In this document: piece by piece, positions 27,225 to 36,698 of the stretch | Numbering within the stretch: position 1 is the stretch's first letter | How the letters are laid out: the number at the start of each line of letters is the position of its first letter | Origin: Paraburkholderia sp. LEh10 | GTDB lineage: Bacteria > Pseudomonadota > Gammaproteobacteria > Burkholderiales > Burkholderiaceae | Assembly: GCF_017814945.1 (NCBI RefSeq) | Contig: NZ_JAGIPX010000024.1 | Location: 61,494-125,493 of the forward strand | Reading direction: 5' to 3' | Length of the DNA stretch: 64,000 bases | Notes under the pieces: generated by a model | Databases searched by the model: none | What the model was told of the DNA's origin: nothing | What the model saw: only the letters and a program-made list of their open reading frames with translations | Position numbers and translations under genes: made by a program

Positions 27225-27541
27225 ACAAAATCCCATTAAATCAATGTAACTGTGCCGCATGTTGTATGGACGCCGGCAGCATGGGCTTCGCGCGATGGCC
27301 GCTTTCGCCACCGCAGATCGCCAATCGATGCCGCTCTGGATCATCCACGGCTGGCAGATCGAAGCACCGCGCCACCGTGCCGAAGCTCGGGTCCGGGCAT
27401 GCGGCGTTCGAGATCGATAGGCCCGCCTTGGATTGGCCCATTTTGTCCCCGTTATCCGTCGCTAGCGGATGAATGACCAGGCATGCCGATTGCCTCCTGT
27501 ATTCCGCTCGCATACCGGCGATCGTTGAAAATGGAACAGTC
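27225..27541. other. Spacer after the tRNA, no gene recognised
   Basis: 317 bases between the tRNA CCA end and the first plausible small gene. Several short frames cross it on both strands but none has family-like composition, and codon bias is unlike the flanking core genes. No integrase, attachment repeat or IS end was seen. Confidence 0.5.
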
Positions 27542-27820
27542 ATGCAAAACCAATCCTGCGTGCCGTATCGGGGATTCACCATTGACGTCCGGGTAATAAC
27601 CAAGAGGTCGCCATCACTGGACGGCCAACAGCTTCGATACTCGGTCTCCTGGTCGATACTCTCGGCGGATCCGCTGGCCACACCTGTCGCGAGCCTGCCG
27701 GAGCAACTCAGCTTCCTCTCACATGACGCCGCATTTGCGTACGCAGAGAGGCAAGCGCGAAGATTCATCGACGGCTGTAACACCGATCCGGGCCCAATTG
27801 AGGATAGGGCCGCGACGTAA
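27542..27820 (+). CDS. Small hypothetical protein
   Basis: 92 residues from ATG 27542; the frame also opens at 27473. It reads MQNQSCVPYRGFTIDVRVIT, then LRYSVSWSILS and SLPEQLSFLSHDAAFAYAERQARRFIDGC. The alternation of short strands and a C-terminal helix with GFTIDV-type start resembles small Burkholderiaceae proteins of unknown function (the CV_2116-like type), but this is from memory only. No motif suggests an activity. It is the most protein-like frame in the low-GC stretch behind the tRNA. The ribosome-binding site is weak (GGAA). Confidence 0.5.
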   Translation: MQNQSCVPYRGFTIDVRVITKRSPSLDGQQLRYSVSWSILSADPLATPVASLPEQLSFLSHDAAFAYAERQARRFIDGCNTDPGPIEDRAAT

Positions 27821-29036
27821 ATCTGGCGTCGCCCACGGTCGCCGGGGCCGGGAAGATTGCTTACCCGGCGAAGCGTGCATACTCGCGCCCGTCTGTCGCC
27901 GCGTTTCGATACGCGTTGACGCGGCCATAAAAACCAACGCCTTCAATTGCGCATGCCGTCAGCATTGCGGACAGCAGCAACACTGGCTCGTGCTTTTATT
28001 GCGCTTCCCCGTAAATATGTTGTCGATCGCGCGATTATGCCCGATTGACCGGCATCCACTCATGCACGTGTGACAGCCGTCACATCGCGTCCGCGCGGCG
28101 CGCGCCAGTGTTCACGCTGGGCTATTCCGTTCCATAAATGCACTGGAAAAACATGTACGCCGGTACCCAATCGCGCTCAGGGCATATCGAATCGCTGGCA
28201 GGAAACGGAGCGGATAAGAATTACGCTATCTGTGCGACCGCGGCCGACCGAGATGAACGAACTTGGGCAAACGGCAAGGGGTTAGACGGAGCTTTCGCTT
28301 TTTCGACTCGATGAATGCGAGCAGCCGTAATCGTTCCGGATGGGCGCATTGTCTGAACTGATGTTCCGGCGTGCGCCGTGCGAGTTTGTGCCCGTTATTA
28401 GCGCGGGCGACGTGTTTAAAGCGGGGATTCGATGTTGCATGCAATTGCAACGGACAGGATTGCGCTTGCAGCCATGCCTGGTTGAAACTTAGTCTCGACC
28501 GTTTCGCGCTTGAAGTTGTTCGCGCCAACGGGATCCGGTCAAAAAAATCAAACAACACTCACATCGGCCAAGCTTGACGACATCAGAGATGAGACAAATG
28601 CTTCTGCCATTGTGCTTAGGACTATAAAGGGTGAAGTGCGCCGGAGCGATTATTGGCCAGCACATTTCGAAATGCGTCCACGTCGCAAATTCGTCTGGAT
28701 AAAAGACGGCAGAGTACTGCGCTATAAACCTCATTGGACCATCTTCGGAAAAGGAATAGCTGATTTTCACGGCAGCTATGAAACTAACTCACAGGCGGGT
28801 TAGTTCTTGCCATCCTGAACATCGAGCCCATGGCTACCTCGACCAGCCCATCCACGTATTCACGCAGCGCTGTTGACCCACCGATTCCGCGAGACAGAAC
28901 TCCCCAGCCGAGCCGAAACACGACCAGATGGCCTTCCCACGGGCCCTTTCAGGCCGCGCCCGTCCCCGCATCCCTGCGCCGCGCCGATCTTCGCAAACCA
29001 AACACCGCGTTCCCTCGGGGTTTCCTCTACTACGAT
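27821..29036. other. Gene-poor, lower-GC stretch
   Basis: About 1.2 kb between the small gene and the module A ABC transporter operator. GC is visibly lower than the flanks (for example 27980-28030 and 28560-28720). The best frame is 28510-28803 plus (97 codons, TTG start, segment HFEMRPRRKFVWIKDGRVLRY), but the opposite strand (28489-28770) is equally open and neither has a ribosome-binding site or recognisable family, so no gene is called. Position next to a tRNA suggests decayed foreign DNA. Confidence 0.5.
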
Positions 29037-29051
29037 ACTTAGATACCTAAG
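29037..29051. promoter_or_regulatory. TTAG-N4-CTAA operator at the module A ABC transporter promoter
   Basis: ACTTAGATACCTAAG, an inverted repeat with CTTAG/CTAAG arms, lies 39 bases before the permease start codon. The same 15 bases occur at 54176-54190 before the module C oxygenase, and a one-base variant at 54025-54037 before marR. The A/T-rich AATAAA directly after it could be the -10 box, so binding would block the polymerase. Confidence 0.65.
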
Positions 29052-29089
29052 AATAAAGTTGAAACTCCTTTCAACGAAGGGGACGGCGC

Positions 29090-30829
29090 GTGGAATTGAC
29101 TACCGATGCTGCATCAGGGACGATCAGGCGCGCGCGATGGTCCAGCAAGTGGTTCATCATCGGCGTCGCGGTTGCGATCGTTGCGTTGCTCGCGCTCATT
29201 CCGCTGACCTTCCTTTTCTGGCAAAGCTTCTTCACGCCGCAGATCGCCGATACGCCCGCCGTCGTCACGTTCGAAAACTACGTGACGGCATTCGGCAGCA
29301 ACGAAACGTTGCGCACGCTTGGCACGTCGCTGCGATTCGCGGTCGGTGCTTCACTGGTGTCGTTCGTGATCGGCACGCTGCTCGCGTGGATCATCGAACG
29401 CACGAATACGCCGTGGCGCAAGCTGTTTTACGCGGTCACGATTGTCCCGCTGATCATCCCGAGCATTCTGTTCACGATTTCGTGGATCTTTCTCGCGAGC
29501 CCGAAAATCGGCGTTCTCAACGTCGCGCTTGGCGCGCTGTTCGGCATCACGAAGCCGGTGTTCAATATCTACAGCATCGGCGGCATGATCTGGGTGGATG
29601 GCCTGCATTATTCGACGATGGCCTTTCTGCTGATGTCCGCGGCGTTTCGGGGCATGGACCCGTCGCTCGAAGAATCGTCGTTGATGTGCGGCGCGGGCAT
29701 CGGCCGTACGATGTGGCGCATCACGTTGCGTCTTGCGTTGCCCGCCGTCGCGTCCACGCTGCTGATTCTTTTCGTCCGCGCGCTCGAATCGTTCGAAGTG
29801 CCGGCGCTGATCGGCCTGCCCGTCAAGCTTCAGGTGTTCACCTCGTCGATTTACGAAGCGATCGAACAGTACCCGAGCCAGGTCGGTCTCGCGTCCGCCT
29901 ATTCGATGCTGCTCGTCGCCATCACGTCGTTGTGCCTGTATGTGCAATCGCGAGTGACGGGGCGCGGCGACCGCTTCTCGACGATGACGGGCAAGGGCTT
30001 TAGGCCGCGCGTCGTCGATATCGGACGTTGGCGCTATCTGACGGCAGGCATTTTCATTCTGTACTTTCTGCTGCTCGTTGCACTGCCGTTCGCGGTGCTG
30101 CTCTGGTCGTCGCTGCAAAAGTACTATCGCTCGCCGTCGCTCGACGCCATTCATCATCTGTCCATCGACGCGTATCGCTACATCCTGCACCTGCCCGTAT
30201 TGCGCAGTGCGGTCTTGAACAGCCTGCTGTTGTCCGTCGGTTGCGCGACGGCGGTGATGCTGGTGAGCGCCGTCATCAGCTGGATCGTCATCAAGACGAG
30301 GCTGCCGGGCCGCGCGTTGCTGAACAACCTTGCATCGTTGCCGCTCGTGTTTCCGGGCCTTGTTCTGGGTCTGTCGTTCATGATCGTGTCGCTGAAGATC
30401 GATATCGGCATCTACGGCACGCTCTGGATTCTGCTGCTCGCTTATGTGACACGTTTCATGCCATATGGAATGCGCTACACGTCCACGTCGATGACGCAGA
30501 TCCACAAGGAGCTCGAAGAGTCCGCAGCCATGAGTTGCGCAACATGGACCACGACCTTCTATCGGATCGTCTTGCCTTTGCTGAAGCCGGGACTCATGGC
30601 GGGATGGATCTACGTGATGATCGTGTCGATCCGCGAGCTGTCGAGTTCCGTGCTGCTGTACAGCCCCGGTTCGGAGACGGTGTCGATCGTCATCTGGGAG
30701 TTGTGGCAAAACGGGCAATACGTCGAACTGTCGGCACTCAGCGTGATGCTGGTGATCGTGCTGCTCGCGCTGGTTTCGATCGCGCAGTACATCGGCGGCA
30801 AGTTCGGCGTGAAGACGAATCAACGCTGA
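29090..30829 (+). CDS. ABC transporter permease, fused two-domain iron/polyamine type
   Basis: 579 residues from a GTG with AAGGGGA six bases upstream. The protein is two BPD-type permease domains in tandem (about 20-290 and 330-575), each with about six membrane segments and an EAA-type loop (EESSLMCGAGIGRTMWRITLRL and EESAAMSCATWTTTFYRIVLPL) that docks on the ATPase. This FbpB/AfuB-like layout is typical of ferric-ion and phosphonate/polyamine-type importers. It is followed 40 bases later by its ATPase gene. The matching binding protein is encoded on the opposite strand, convergent. The substrate is not evident; in this context an aromatic acid or its iron complex is conceivable. Confidence 0.87.
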   Translation: MELTTDAASGTIRRARWSSKWFIIGVAVAIVALLALIPLTFLFWQSFFTPQIADTPAVVTFENYVTAFGSNETLRTLGTSLRFAVGASLVSFVIGTLLAWIIERTNTPWRKLFYAVTIVPLIIPSILFTISWIFLASPKIGVLNVALGALFGITKPVFNIYSIGGMIWVDGLHYSTMAFLLMSAAFRGMDPSLEESSLMCGAGIGRTMWRITLRLALPAVASTLLILFVRALESFEVPALIGLPVKLQVFTSSIYEAIEQYPSQVGLASAYSMLLVAITSLCLYVQSRVTGRGDRFSTMTGKGFRPRVVDIGRWRYLTAGIFILYFLLLVALPFAVLLWSSLQKYYRSPSLDAIHHLSIDAYRYILHLPVLRSAVLNSLLLSVGCATAVMLVSAVISWIVIKTRLPGRALLNNLASLPLVFPGLVLGLSFMIVSLKIDIGIYGTLWILLLAYVTRFMPYGMRYTSTSMTQIHKELEESAAMSCATWTTTFYRIVLPLLKPGLMAGWIYVMIVSIRELSSSVLLYSPGSETVSIVIWELWQNGQYVELSALSVMLVIVLLALVSIAQYIGGKFGVKTNQR

Positions 30830-30869
30830 TGCGATTGACGCGCGAGCATCGAATCATCCGGAGAAACAC

Positions 30870-31985
30870 GTGCTGAATGTTCAAGGTCTCAATACCGAAT
30901 ACGTCGACGGCAACAACCTGCGCGTGCGCGCGGCACGCGACGTATCGTTCGATGTGCCCGCCGGCAAGCTCTTTACGTTGCTCGGGCCGAGCGGCTGCGG
31001 AAAGACGACGACGCTGCGTTCGATCGCCGGACTGGAGAAGCCCGTTGCAGGCGCGATACGCGTGAACGGCGTAACGGTGTTCTCGTCGGAAACGGATACG
31101 TTCGTGCCGCCGAATCGCCGGCAGTTCGGCATGGTGTTTCAGTCGTACGCGATCTGGCCGCATATGACCGTGTTCCGCAATGCGAGCTTCCCGCTCGAAG
31201 TGGGGGCGAAGAAGTACTCGAAGCGCGAGATCGAGGAGAAGGTCATGCGCGTGCTGACAGCGGTCGGGCTCGATCATGTCGCGGATCGCGATGCGACGAA
31301 AATGTCGGGCGGGCAGCAACAACGTCTCGCATTGGCGCGCGCGCTGGTGATGGAGCCGAAGCTGCTGCTGCTCGATGAACCGTTGTCCAATCTCGATGCG
31401 AAGCTGCGCGACAAGATGCGCTTCGAACTCAAGCGCATGCAGCGCGATCTGCGCATTACGACGATCTATGTGACGCACGATCAGGAAGAGGCGCTTGCGT
31501 TGTCGCATGAAATCGCGGTGATGAAGGACGGCCAGATCGTCCAGAAGGCCGCGCCGCGCGATATCTACGATGTGCCCAATAGCCGTTTCGTCGCGGACTT
31601 CGTGGGCACGACCAATTTCATCGACGGCACGGTGCGCCATTGCGAGGACGATAGCGGCAATATCGTGATCGATTCCGCGATCGGCACGATGGCCGTCGCA
31701 AGTGCTGTGGCGTGCCGTGAAGGCGAAGAAGTCATGATCTCGCTGCGCCCAGAGAACGTGATGGTGCACGAGACACGCGAAGCGGCGCAAGGTCAGCGCA
31801 ACGTGTTCGAAGGCACGGTGTACGCAAAGGTCTTTCTCGGCGAGACGCTCGACTTTCAGATCAGCATCAACGGGCAGATCGTGCTCGCGCGCGTTCATCC
31901 GTCGCACAAGTCGCCCGTTGGCCAGCCAATCTGGTTCTCCGTCGATCCCGCCCGTTGCATCGCCTTGCGTCACGAACGGGTCTGA
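30870..31985 (+). CDS. ABC transporter ATP-binding protein (FbpC/PotA type)
   Basis: 371 residues, GTG start with GGAG upstream. Walker A GPSGCGKTTT (about residues 38-47), Q-loop FQSYAIWPHMTV, ABC signature MSGGQQQRLALARAL, Walker B LLLLDEPLSNLD, H-loop THDQEEAL. The C-terminal 130 residues form a TOBE/MOI-like regulatory domain (EVMISLRPENVMVHE). It energises the adjacent fused permease. No stop hairpin was seen before the convergent binding-protein gene 131 bases further on. Confidence 0.9.
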   Translation: MLNVQGLNTEYVDGNNLRVRAARDVSFDVPAGKLFTLLGPSGCGKTTTLRSIAGLEKPVAGAIRVNGVTVFSSETDTFVPPNRRQFGMVFQSYAIWPHMTVFRNASFPLEVGAKKYSKREIEEKVMRVLTAVGLDHVADRDATKMSGGQQQRLALARALVMEPKLLLLDEPLSNLDAKLRDKMRFELKRMQRDLRITTIYVTHDQEEALALSHEIAVMKDGQIVQKAAPRDIYDVPNSRFVADFVGTTNFIDGTVRHCEDDSGNIVIDSAIGTMAVASAVACREGEEVMISLRPENVMVHETREAAQGQRNVFEGTVYAKVFLGETLDFQISINGQIVLARVHPSHKSPVGQPIWFSVDPARCIALRHERV

Positions 31986-32116
31986 CGGAGCGTCGCCCGC
32001 AACGAGAAAAACAACGTCCTTTAGCAAGTCCTTTGCTCGCGAAGTTCCGTCGTCAACGATGGGACGTACGCGAGCTTTTTCTTGCGCGCATCATTTGCCG
32101 CCGATGCGCGCGCCGC

Positions 32117-33178
32117 TCACGCCGACGCGTGCAGGAAGATCTGGTTGAAGGTCTGCGTCCACGCCATCTTCTCTTTTAGCGGCATGGCGGGATCGACGAG
32201 GGTGACCTTCGTGCCCTGCAGCGGCGACGCAACTGTTCGGTTGGTCGGCACATAGTCGCGCGAAGCGAGAATGCGTTGAGCGTCGATCGACAGCAGATAG
32301 TCGTACATCAACAGGGCGGCCGCGGGATGCGGCGCATGATTCGTGACGGCAATGCCATTTGCGCGCGCGGCGGCGGGTTCCATCAGAAACCAGTCGATGG
32401 GCGCGCCTTTGCGCTTGGCCTGCGCGGGCATGTAGTTGTAGACCTCGAGGCCGAGCGGCACTTCGCCGGCCGCGACGAGGTTCGTCAGCAGCGAATTGCC
32501 GACGCGCGCGGACACGCCGTTCTTCTCGACCAGCGTGCGGAAGAATTGCACGCCCGTTTCCCGGCCCATTTGCGTCGCAACGGTGGCGAACCAGTCGGCG
32601 CTTTTGGCTTCGATGCCGAGCTTGCCTTTCCAGTGCGGCGCGAGCAGGTCTTCGAAATGCGTGGGCAGATCGCTGCGCCGAATGATATTCGTGTTGTACG
32701 CCTGCACCCACACGGACAGCATCGTCGCGGCCCACATGCGGTGCGCGGGGAGCGTCTCGGGCATCAACTGCTCGTGCACGGGCGAGCTGACGGGCTGCAG
32801 GATCTTCTCGCGGCGCAACGCATCGAGAAACGACGAGCCCGTATGCACGGCATCGACGATATAGCGCTTGCCCTGCGTTTCAGCGACGCATCGCTGCACG
32901 ACCTGCTCGTCGCCCGCGCGCCACACGTTGACCTTGATTCCGTAGCGTGCTTCGAACGGCTCGACGAGCGGCGCGATATCCGACTGTGCAATGGACGTAT
33001 AGAAGTTGAGTTCGCCCTCATCTTTGGCGGCGCGCAGAATCCGGTCGTCGCGATCGGCGCCTGCGTATTGGGTCAGCGCCATATTCGGCGAGACGGTATT
33101 CGAGGCGAACACGAGCCGCGCTCCGCTGGCGAGAGGCCATAGCGCGCACAGCTTCACGACTGAGCGTCGGGTTGTCAT
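32117..33178 (-). CDS. Periplasmic substrate-binding protein of the ferric-ion/polyamine ABC type
   Basis: 353 residues. Starts MTTRRSVVKLCALWPLASGARLVFA, an export signal with an Arg pair (weak Tat-like). The mature part opens ILRAAKDEGELNFYTSIAQSDIAPLVEPFEARYGIKVNVWRAGDE, the typical start of FbpA/AfuA-like type II binding proteins. The tyrosines that hold iron in FbpA are not clearly conserved, so the ligand may be organic. It is convergent with the permease/ATPase genes it probably serves and is instead the last gene of the oxygenase-AKR-binding-protein unit. GGAG precedes the ATG. Confidence 0.83.
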   Translation of the reverse strand: MTTRRSVVKLCALWPLASGARLVFASNTVSPNMALTQYAGADRDDRILRAAKDEGELNFYTSIAQSDIAPLVEPFEARYGIKVNVWRAGDEQVVQRCVAETQGKRYIVDAVHTGSSFLDALRREKILQPVSSPVHEQLMPETLPAHRMWAATMLSVWVQAYNTNIIRRSDLPTHFEDLLAPHWKGKLGIEAKSADWFATVATQMGRETGVQFFRTLVEKNGVSARVGNSLLTNLVAAGEVPLGLEVYNYMPAQAKRKGAPIDWFLMEPAAARANGIAVTNHAPHPAAALLMYDYLLSIDAQRILASRDYVPTNRTVASPLQGTKVTLVDPAMPLKEKMAWTQTFNQIFLHASA

Positions 33179-33221
33179 GATGTCTCCATGGGGGTTTTAT
33201 AGTGTAGGCAATGCGGGCTTG

Positions 33222-34244
33222 CTACGCAGCCGCGAAATTGCTGCGCCATAACGCGTCGATCTGGTTGAGCACGCGTGTATTCAGCGGTGGCGCGCCCGAC
33301 ACCGCGCATAGTTCGTCCACCTGGCTCAGCGCGGAAAAGCCGCCGAGCACCGTTGTGACGCCAGGATGGGAGAGCACGAAGCGGTAGGCGGCCTGTGCGA
33401 GTGTCCAGCCGCATTCGACGGCGATCGGCAGCAATCGCGCGGCTTTGCGTTGTGCTTCACGCGTTGCGTCGGCTTCACGATCGACGGCACGCGCAAGCGG
33501 ATGACGATCGGCGCCCGCAACGCTTTCGTCAGTGAGAAAGCCGCCTGCGAGCGCGCTGAAAATCGCGGCGCCCGTGCCGCGTGTCGCTGCTTGGCCGAGT
33601 ACATTGCCGCCGTCGCGATCGACTTCGAGTCCCGTCGGGCAGCGCATGCCCGCTGTCGGATTGAGCAGCGTGTACGACACGTTGATCATGCTGAAGAGCC
33701 GCGTATCCAGCAGCGCCTTCACTTCACGCGCATCGCCGCCGCGACAGATGAAGCCGATATGCCGGGCCTTGCCGTCGCGCAGCACGCGCCGCAGTCCTTC
33801 GAGCGCGCCGCCTGGCCGCATGAAGTCGTCGATACTCAAGGTCTTGTAGCCACGTCCTTCGAGCGTCGTCGGGCCCGCGCGCGGACCGTTGTGAATCTGC
33901 AGGAAGTCGAGGCAATCGATGCCGAGCCTGCGCAAGCTTTCTTCCGCCGAACGCACGACATGGCCCGCGATGTCATCGAGATCGCGGGCGCGCACCTCGA
34001 CTTTCGAATTGATCAGCGGCCGCGCATGAAGCGCTTTCAGCACGCGGCCAAGATTTTCTTCGGCAGCGCCGTCGCCGTAGTCAGGCGCGTTGTCGAAGTA
34101 GTTGATGCCGAGTTCCAGTGCACGCGCGACGATCCTGCACTGTTCGTCGAAACCGCCGCGCACCATCAGACCCGCGTTGCCGCCGCAACCGAAGCCGATC
34201 TCCGACACTGCGACGCCTGTCGTGCCTATCGTTCTGTATAACAT
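33222..34244 (-). CDS. Aldo/keto reductase
   Basis: 340 residues. An NAD(P)H-dependent (alpha/beta)8-barrel oxidoreductase. Start MLYRTIGTTGVAVSEIGFGCG; catalytic tetrad visible as Asp and Tyr in NYFDNAPDYGDGAAE, Lys in LINSKVEV and His in LQIHNGP. C-terminal cofactor region GVTTVLGGFSALSQVDE. ATG 34244 with GAGGAGA upstream; the longer frame to 34361 is discarded. In this operon with a Rieske oxygenase it may oxidise the cis-dihydrodiol or reduce a ring-cleavage product, which is inference from context only. Confidence 0.85.
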   Translation of the reverse strand: MLYRTIGTTGVAVSEIGFGCGGNAGLMVRGGFDEQCRIVARALELGINYFDNAPDYGDGAAEENLGRVLKALHARPLINSKVEVRARDLDDIAGHVVRSAEESLRRLGIDCLDFLQIHNGPRAGPTTLEGRGYKTLSIDDFMRPGGALEGLRRVLRDGKARHIGFICRGGDAREVKALLDTRLFSMINVSYTLLNPTAGMRCPTGLEVDRDGGNVLGQAATRGTGAAIFSALAGGFLTDESVAGADRHPLARAVDREADATREAQRKAARLLPIAVECGWTLAQAAYRFVLSHPGVTTVLGGFSALSQVDELCAVSGAPPLNTRVLNQIDALWRSNFAAA

Positions 34245-34317
34245 CGACGTCTCCTCGCCTCGAATGGACGAAAAGCGCCGCGCAAGCAGGCGCGGCGCCG
34301 CACATGGCGAATCGCGA

Positions 34318-35676
34318 TCAGCTCGCGTCCGAAGCGGCCCTTTCGGCCCTTTCGAGCGCATCGCGCTGCGCGGTCTCGAATTCCTCGATCTTGCGATGCA
34401 GATCCTTCACCAGTTCGATCGCGGGACCGTAACGGTCGGCATCGTCGTTGAAGAAGCCGCGGTGATAGAGCATGCGGAAGTTGTGCTTCAACAGCGGCTT
34501 GCTATAGTCCGGCGCGCTGCCCGATCCGTAGATGATGTCGGGCGACTCGCGATAGAAGTTGATGGGATCGAGCCCTTCTTCGACGCGGCGAATCTGCTCG
34601 TCGAGTTGACGCCGCAGCAGCACGATGGGAATGTCGGTGCGGCCGAGCAGTTCCGTCGTGCGGTCGGCGATCGCGCCTTGCGCGTCCCACACGAGCGCAT
34701 CCTGCGCGAGCACGTAGTCGAGAATCGGCTTGCCGTTCTCGTCATGGCGCGGCGGCTCGTACCAGGGCACGCAATCCTGCTTCGACGCTTCGACACCGGG
34801 GGGCGCCGCATACACCTGGTAGCAGATGTGGTACGTGTGCGTGTCGTCGATGGGAACGCGGATCTGATACTCGCTGCGCGGCGCGCCGGTTTTGCCTGTC
34901 TGCGTGAAGAACGGAAAGATCACCGTCGAATGCTCGCGCGTGTAGTCGGACTCGGCGCCGAGTTCTTTCGAATAGCGCACGCCCTTCGACATGCCCGTGC
35001 CCGTTTCGCTCGCGTAGAGTTCCTTGATGCCGATACCCGTTTTGAGACGCGTGTGCAATGTGTGCTCGGCCCGCGCCGCGGCCTCTTCATAGCGGCCTTG
35101 CTGTTCGAGCACGTACTGGAACATATGGCCGTGCGCCCACGCGCTGTGCGTCGGGTCGCCGGTGTTTTCGTGGCATTGCAGCCAGTTGCAGTTGATCTGC
35201 ATGATGCCGATCTGGCGGATCGCATTGGGCCACACGAACAGGTCCCAGCGCGGCAAAGCGGGCGCGGGCGACGGCCCCAGATACGCGAACACGAGGCCGC
35301 CCAATTCCTGCACGGGATACGCCTTCAGCTTCTGCTTGATCTCGCCGCGCGGCGTCGCCTCCATCGGACGCTCGACGCATTGGCCCCCTTCATTGAAAAG
35401 CCACCCGTGATACGGACAGCGCAGCCCGCATTGATCCGGAATGCCGAACTGCAGGTCCACATTGCGATGCAGGCAGCGATCGCCGACCAGTCCCAACGTG
35501 CCGCTCTTGTCCTTGTACAGCACGAGATCTTCGCCGAGCACGCGCACCTTGCGCACAGAGTTGTCGTCGAGTTGCGAGTACGGGGCGATGGGAATCCAGT
35601 AGCGGCGCATCAGTTCGCCGCCGGGCGTGCCGGGGCCCACGCGCGTCAGGCGCTCGTTCATTGCTGCAGTCAGCAT
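34318..35676 (-). CDS. Rieske oxygenase, phthalate 4,5-dioxygenase-like (module A)
   Basis: 452 residues. The N-terminus MLTAAMNERLTRVGPGTPGGELMRRYW is the phthalate 4,5-dioxygenase (Pht3/OphA2) family opening. Rieske centre Cys68-X-His70 and Cys87-X2-His90 (CPYHGW). Mononuclear iron region INCNWLQCHENTGDPTHSAWAH. The C-terminus is long and Glu/Arg-rich (KDLHRKIEEFETAQRDALERAE), probably a helix. Family members dihydroxylate phthalate-type aromatic acids with electrons from a PDR-type reductase, one of which is encoded at 36699. The ATG with GGAG upstream is preferred over 35742. First gene of the minus-strand unit, divergent from iclR. Confidence 0.88.
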   Translation of the reverse strand: MLTAAMNERLTRVGPGTPGGELMRRYWIPIAPYSQLDDNSVRKVRVLGEDLVLYKDKSGTLGLVGDRCLHRNVDLQFGIPDQCGLRCPYHGWLFNEGGQCVERPMEATPRGEIKQKLKAYPVQELGGLVFAYLGPSPAPALPRWDLFVWPNAIRQIGIMQINCNWLQCHENTGDPTHSAWAHGHMFQYVLEQQGRYEEAAARAEHTLHTRLKTGIGIKELYASETGTGMSKGVRYSKELGAESDYTREHSTVIFPFFTQTGKTGAPRSEYQIRVPIDDTHTYHICYQVYAAPPGVEASKQDCVPWYEPPRHDENGKPILDYVLAQDALVWDAQGAIADRTTELLGRTDIPIVLLRRQLDEQIRRVEEGLDPINFYRESPDIIYGSGSAPDYSKPLLKHNFRMLYHRGFFNDDADRYGPAIELVKDLHRKIEEFETAQRDALERAERAASDAS

Positions 35677-35828
35677 GTCGTCTCCAGTTGTGGGGGCATC
35701 GATACAGGTGGCAGTGCAGGCGCGTTGCCGGCGCTTGTCCATATCGGCAGATTCAGAGGGCAGGTCAGTAGGCAGGTTCAGGCAGGTTCAGAATAGGTTT
35801 CGCCTGGTGGTCCGTCAAGCGGCACGAA

Positions 35829-35843
35829 TTCTGTTCGACAGAA
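35829..35843. promoter_or_regulatory. IclR-type dyad between module A oxygenase and iclR
   Basis: TTCTG-TTCGA-CAGAA (arms 35829-35833 and 35839-35843), also readable as TGTTC-GACA-GAACA, lies in the 218-base divergent region. IclR-family sites are commonly short palindromes with TTC/GAA arms, so this is a candidate site for the adjacent regulator. Confidence 0.5.
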
Positions 35844-35894
35844 CATCTTTCGCGGCGTATAACGGGACCATCGGATGCACGGAGGAGACGAAAG

Positions 35895-36656
35895 ATGGAC
35901 ATGGAAGTCGAGGCGCCAGCGGACCTGAAACCCGGCGACGAAGGCCGCACCCGCGTGGAAGCAGTCGAACGTTCGCTCGCGCTTTTGCAGTGCTTTCGCC
36001 AGCCCGGCGAGGCGTTGTCGCTCGCGGTGCTCGCGCAGCGCTCGTCGTTCTACAAGAGCACGATCCTGCGCCTCACAGCGTCGCTCGTGTACATGAAGTT
36101 TCTGGAGCGCGACGCGGCCGGCAAGTACCGGCTCGGGCCCGAGCTGAGGCGCCTCGGCGCGTTGAGCGAAGCGCCCGTTAGCGTCGAGGCGCTGGTGCGG
36201 CCCGCATTGCAGAAGCTGTCGTCGTTCACGCGCGAGACAGCGTCGTTCTATGTACGCGACGGCAACGAACGCGTGTGCCTGTATCGGGTGAATTCGCCGC
36301 GCTCGACACGCCATCATCTCGAAGAAGGATCGCGTCATCCGTACAAGACGGGCGCGGCAGGGCGCGTGCTGTGCGCCTACGATCCGCAATACGCAAAGGA
36401 CGAGACCTCGGTTGCCACTCGCGCGCGCGGCTGGGTGGTGTCGAAGGGCGAGCGCGATCCCGATCTCGCGGCGATTGCGGTGCCGTTGACGAACGAAGGC
36501 GGCGAGCTGCTCGGCGCGCTCACGGTGTCCGGTTTGCTCACGCGCTTCACGACGGATCAGGTCAAGACGTTTCGCAAACTGCTGATCGATACCGCGAACG
36601 AATTGCGGCCGCGCTTGCCGCCGCTGCGCATCATCGACCAGACGCATAACGCGTGA
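35895..36656 (+). CDS. IclR-family transcriptional regulator (module A)
   Basis: 253 residues. N-terminal winged helix (about 20-80, VEAVERSLALLQCFRQPGEALSLAVLAQRSSFYKSTILRLTASL), then the IclR effector domain (about 95-245) with HHLEEGSRHPYKTGAAGRVLCAY and AIAVPLTNEGGELLGALTVSG. Family members sense aromatic or organic acids and control neighbouring catabolic genes. GGAGGAGA precedes the ATG. It is transcribed with the PDR-type reductase and divergently from the oxygenase it probably controls. Confidence 0.9.
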   Translation: MDMEVEAPADLKPGDEGRTRVEAVERSLALLQCFRQPGEALSLAVLAQRSSFYKSTILRLTASLVYMKFLERDAAGKYRLGPELRRLGALSEAPVSVEALVRPALQKLSSFTRETASFYVRDGNERVCLYRVNSPRSTRHHLEEGSRHPYKTGAAGRVLCAYDPQYAKDETSVATRARGWVVSKGERDPDLAAIAVPLTNEGGELLGALTVSGLLTRFTTDQVKTFRKLLIDTANELRPRLPPLRIIDQTHNA

Positions 36657-36698
36657 TCCACGCGCCATCCAGATTCTGAAAGCAGCCTGAGGTTTCGA

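Noticed and set aside
28510..28803. 97-codon frame in the low-GC stretch as a gene
   Set aside because: TTG start without ribosome-binding site, and the opposite strand is equally open; no family features.
28830..29042. 70-codon frame ending in the ABC operator
   Set aside because: Low-complexity Ser/Pro/Arg composition, no ribosome-binding site, and it overlaps the regulatory palindrome.
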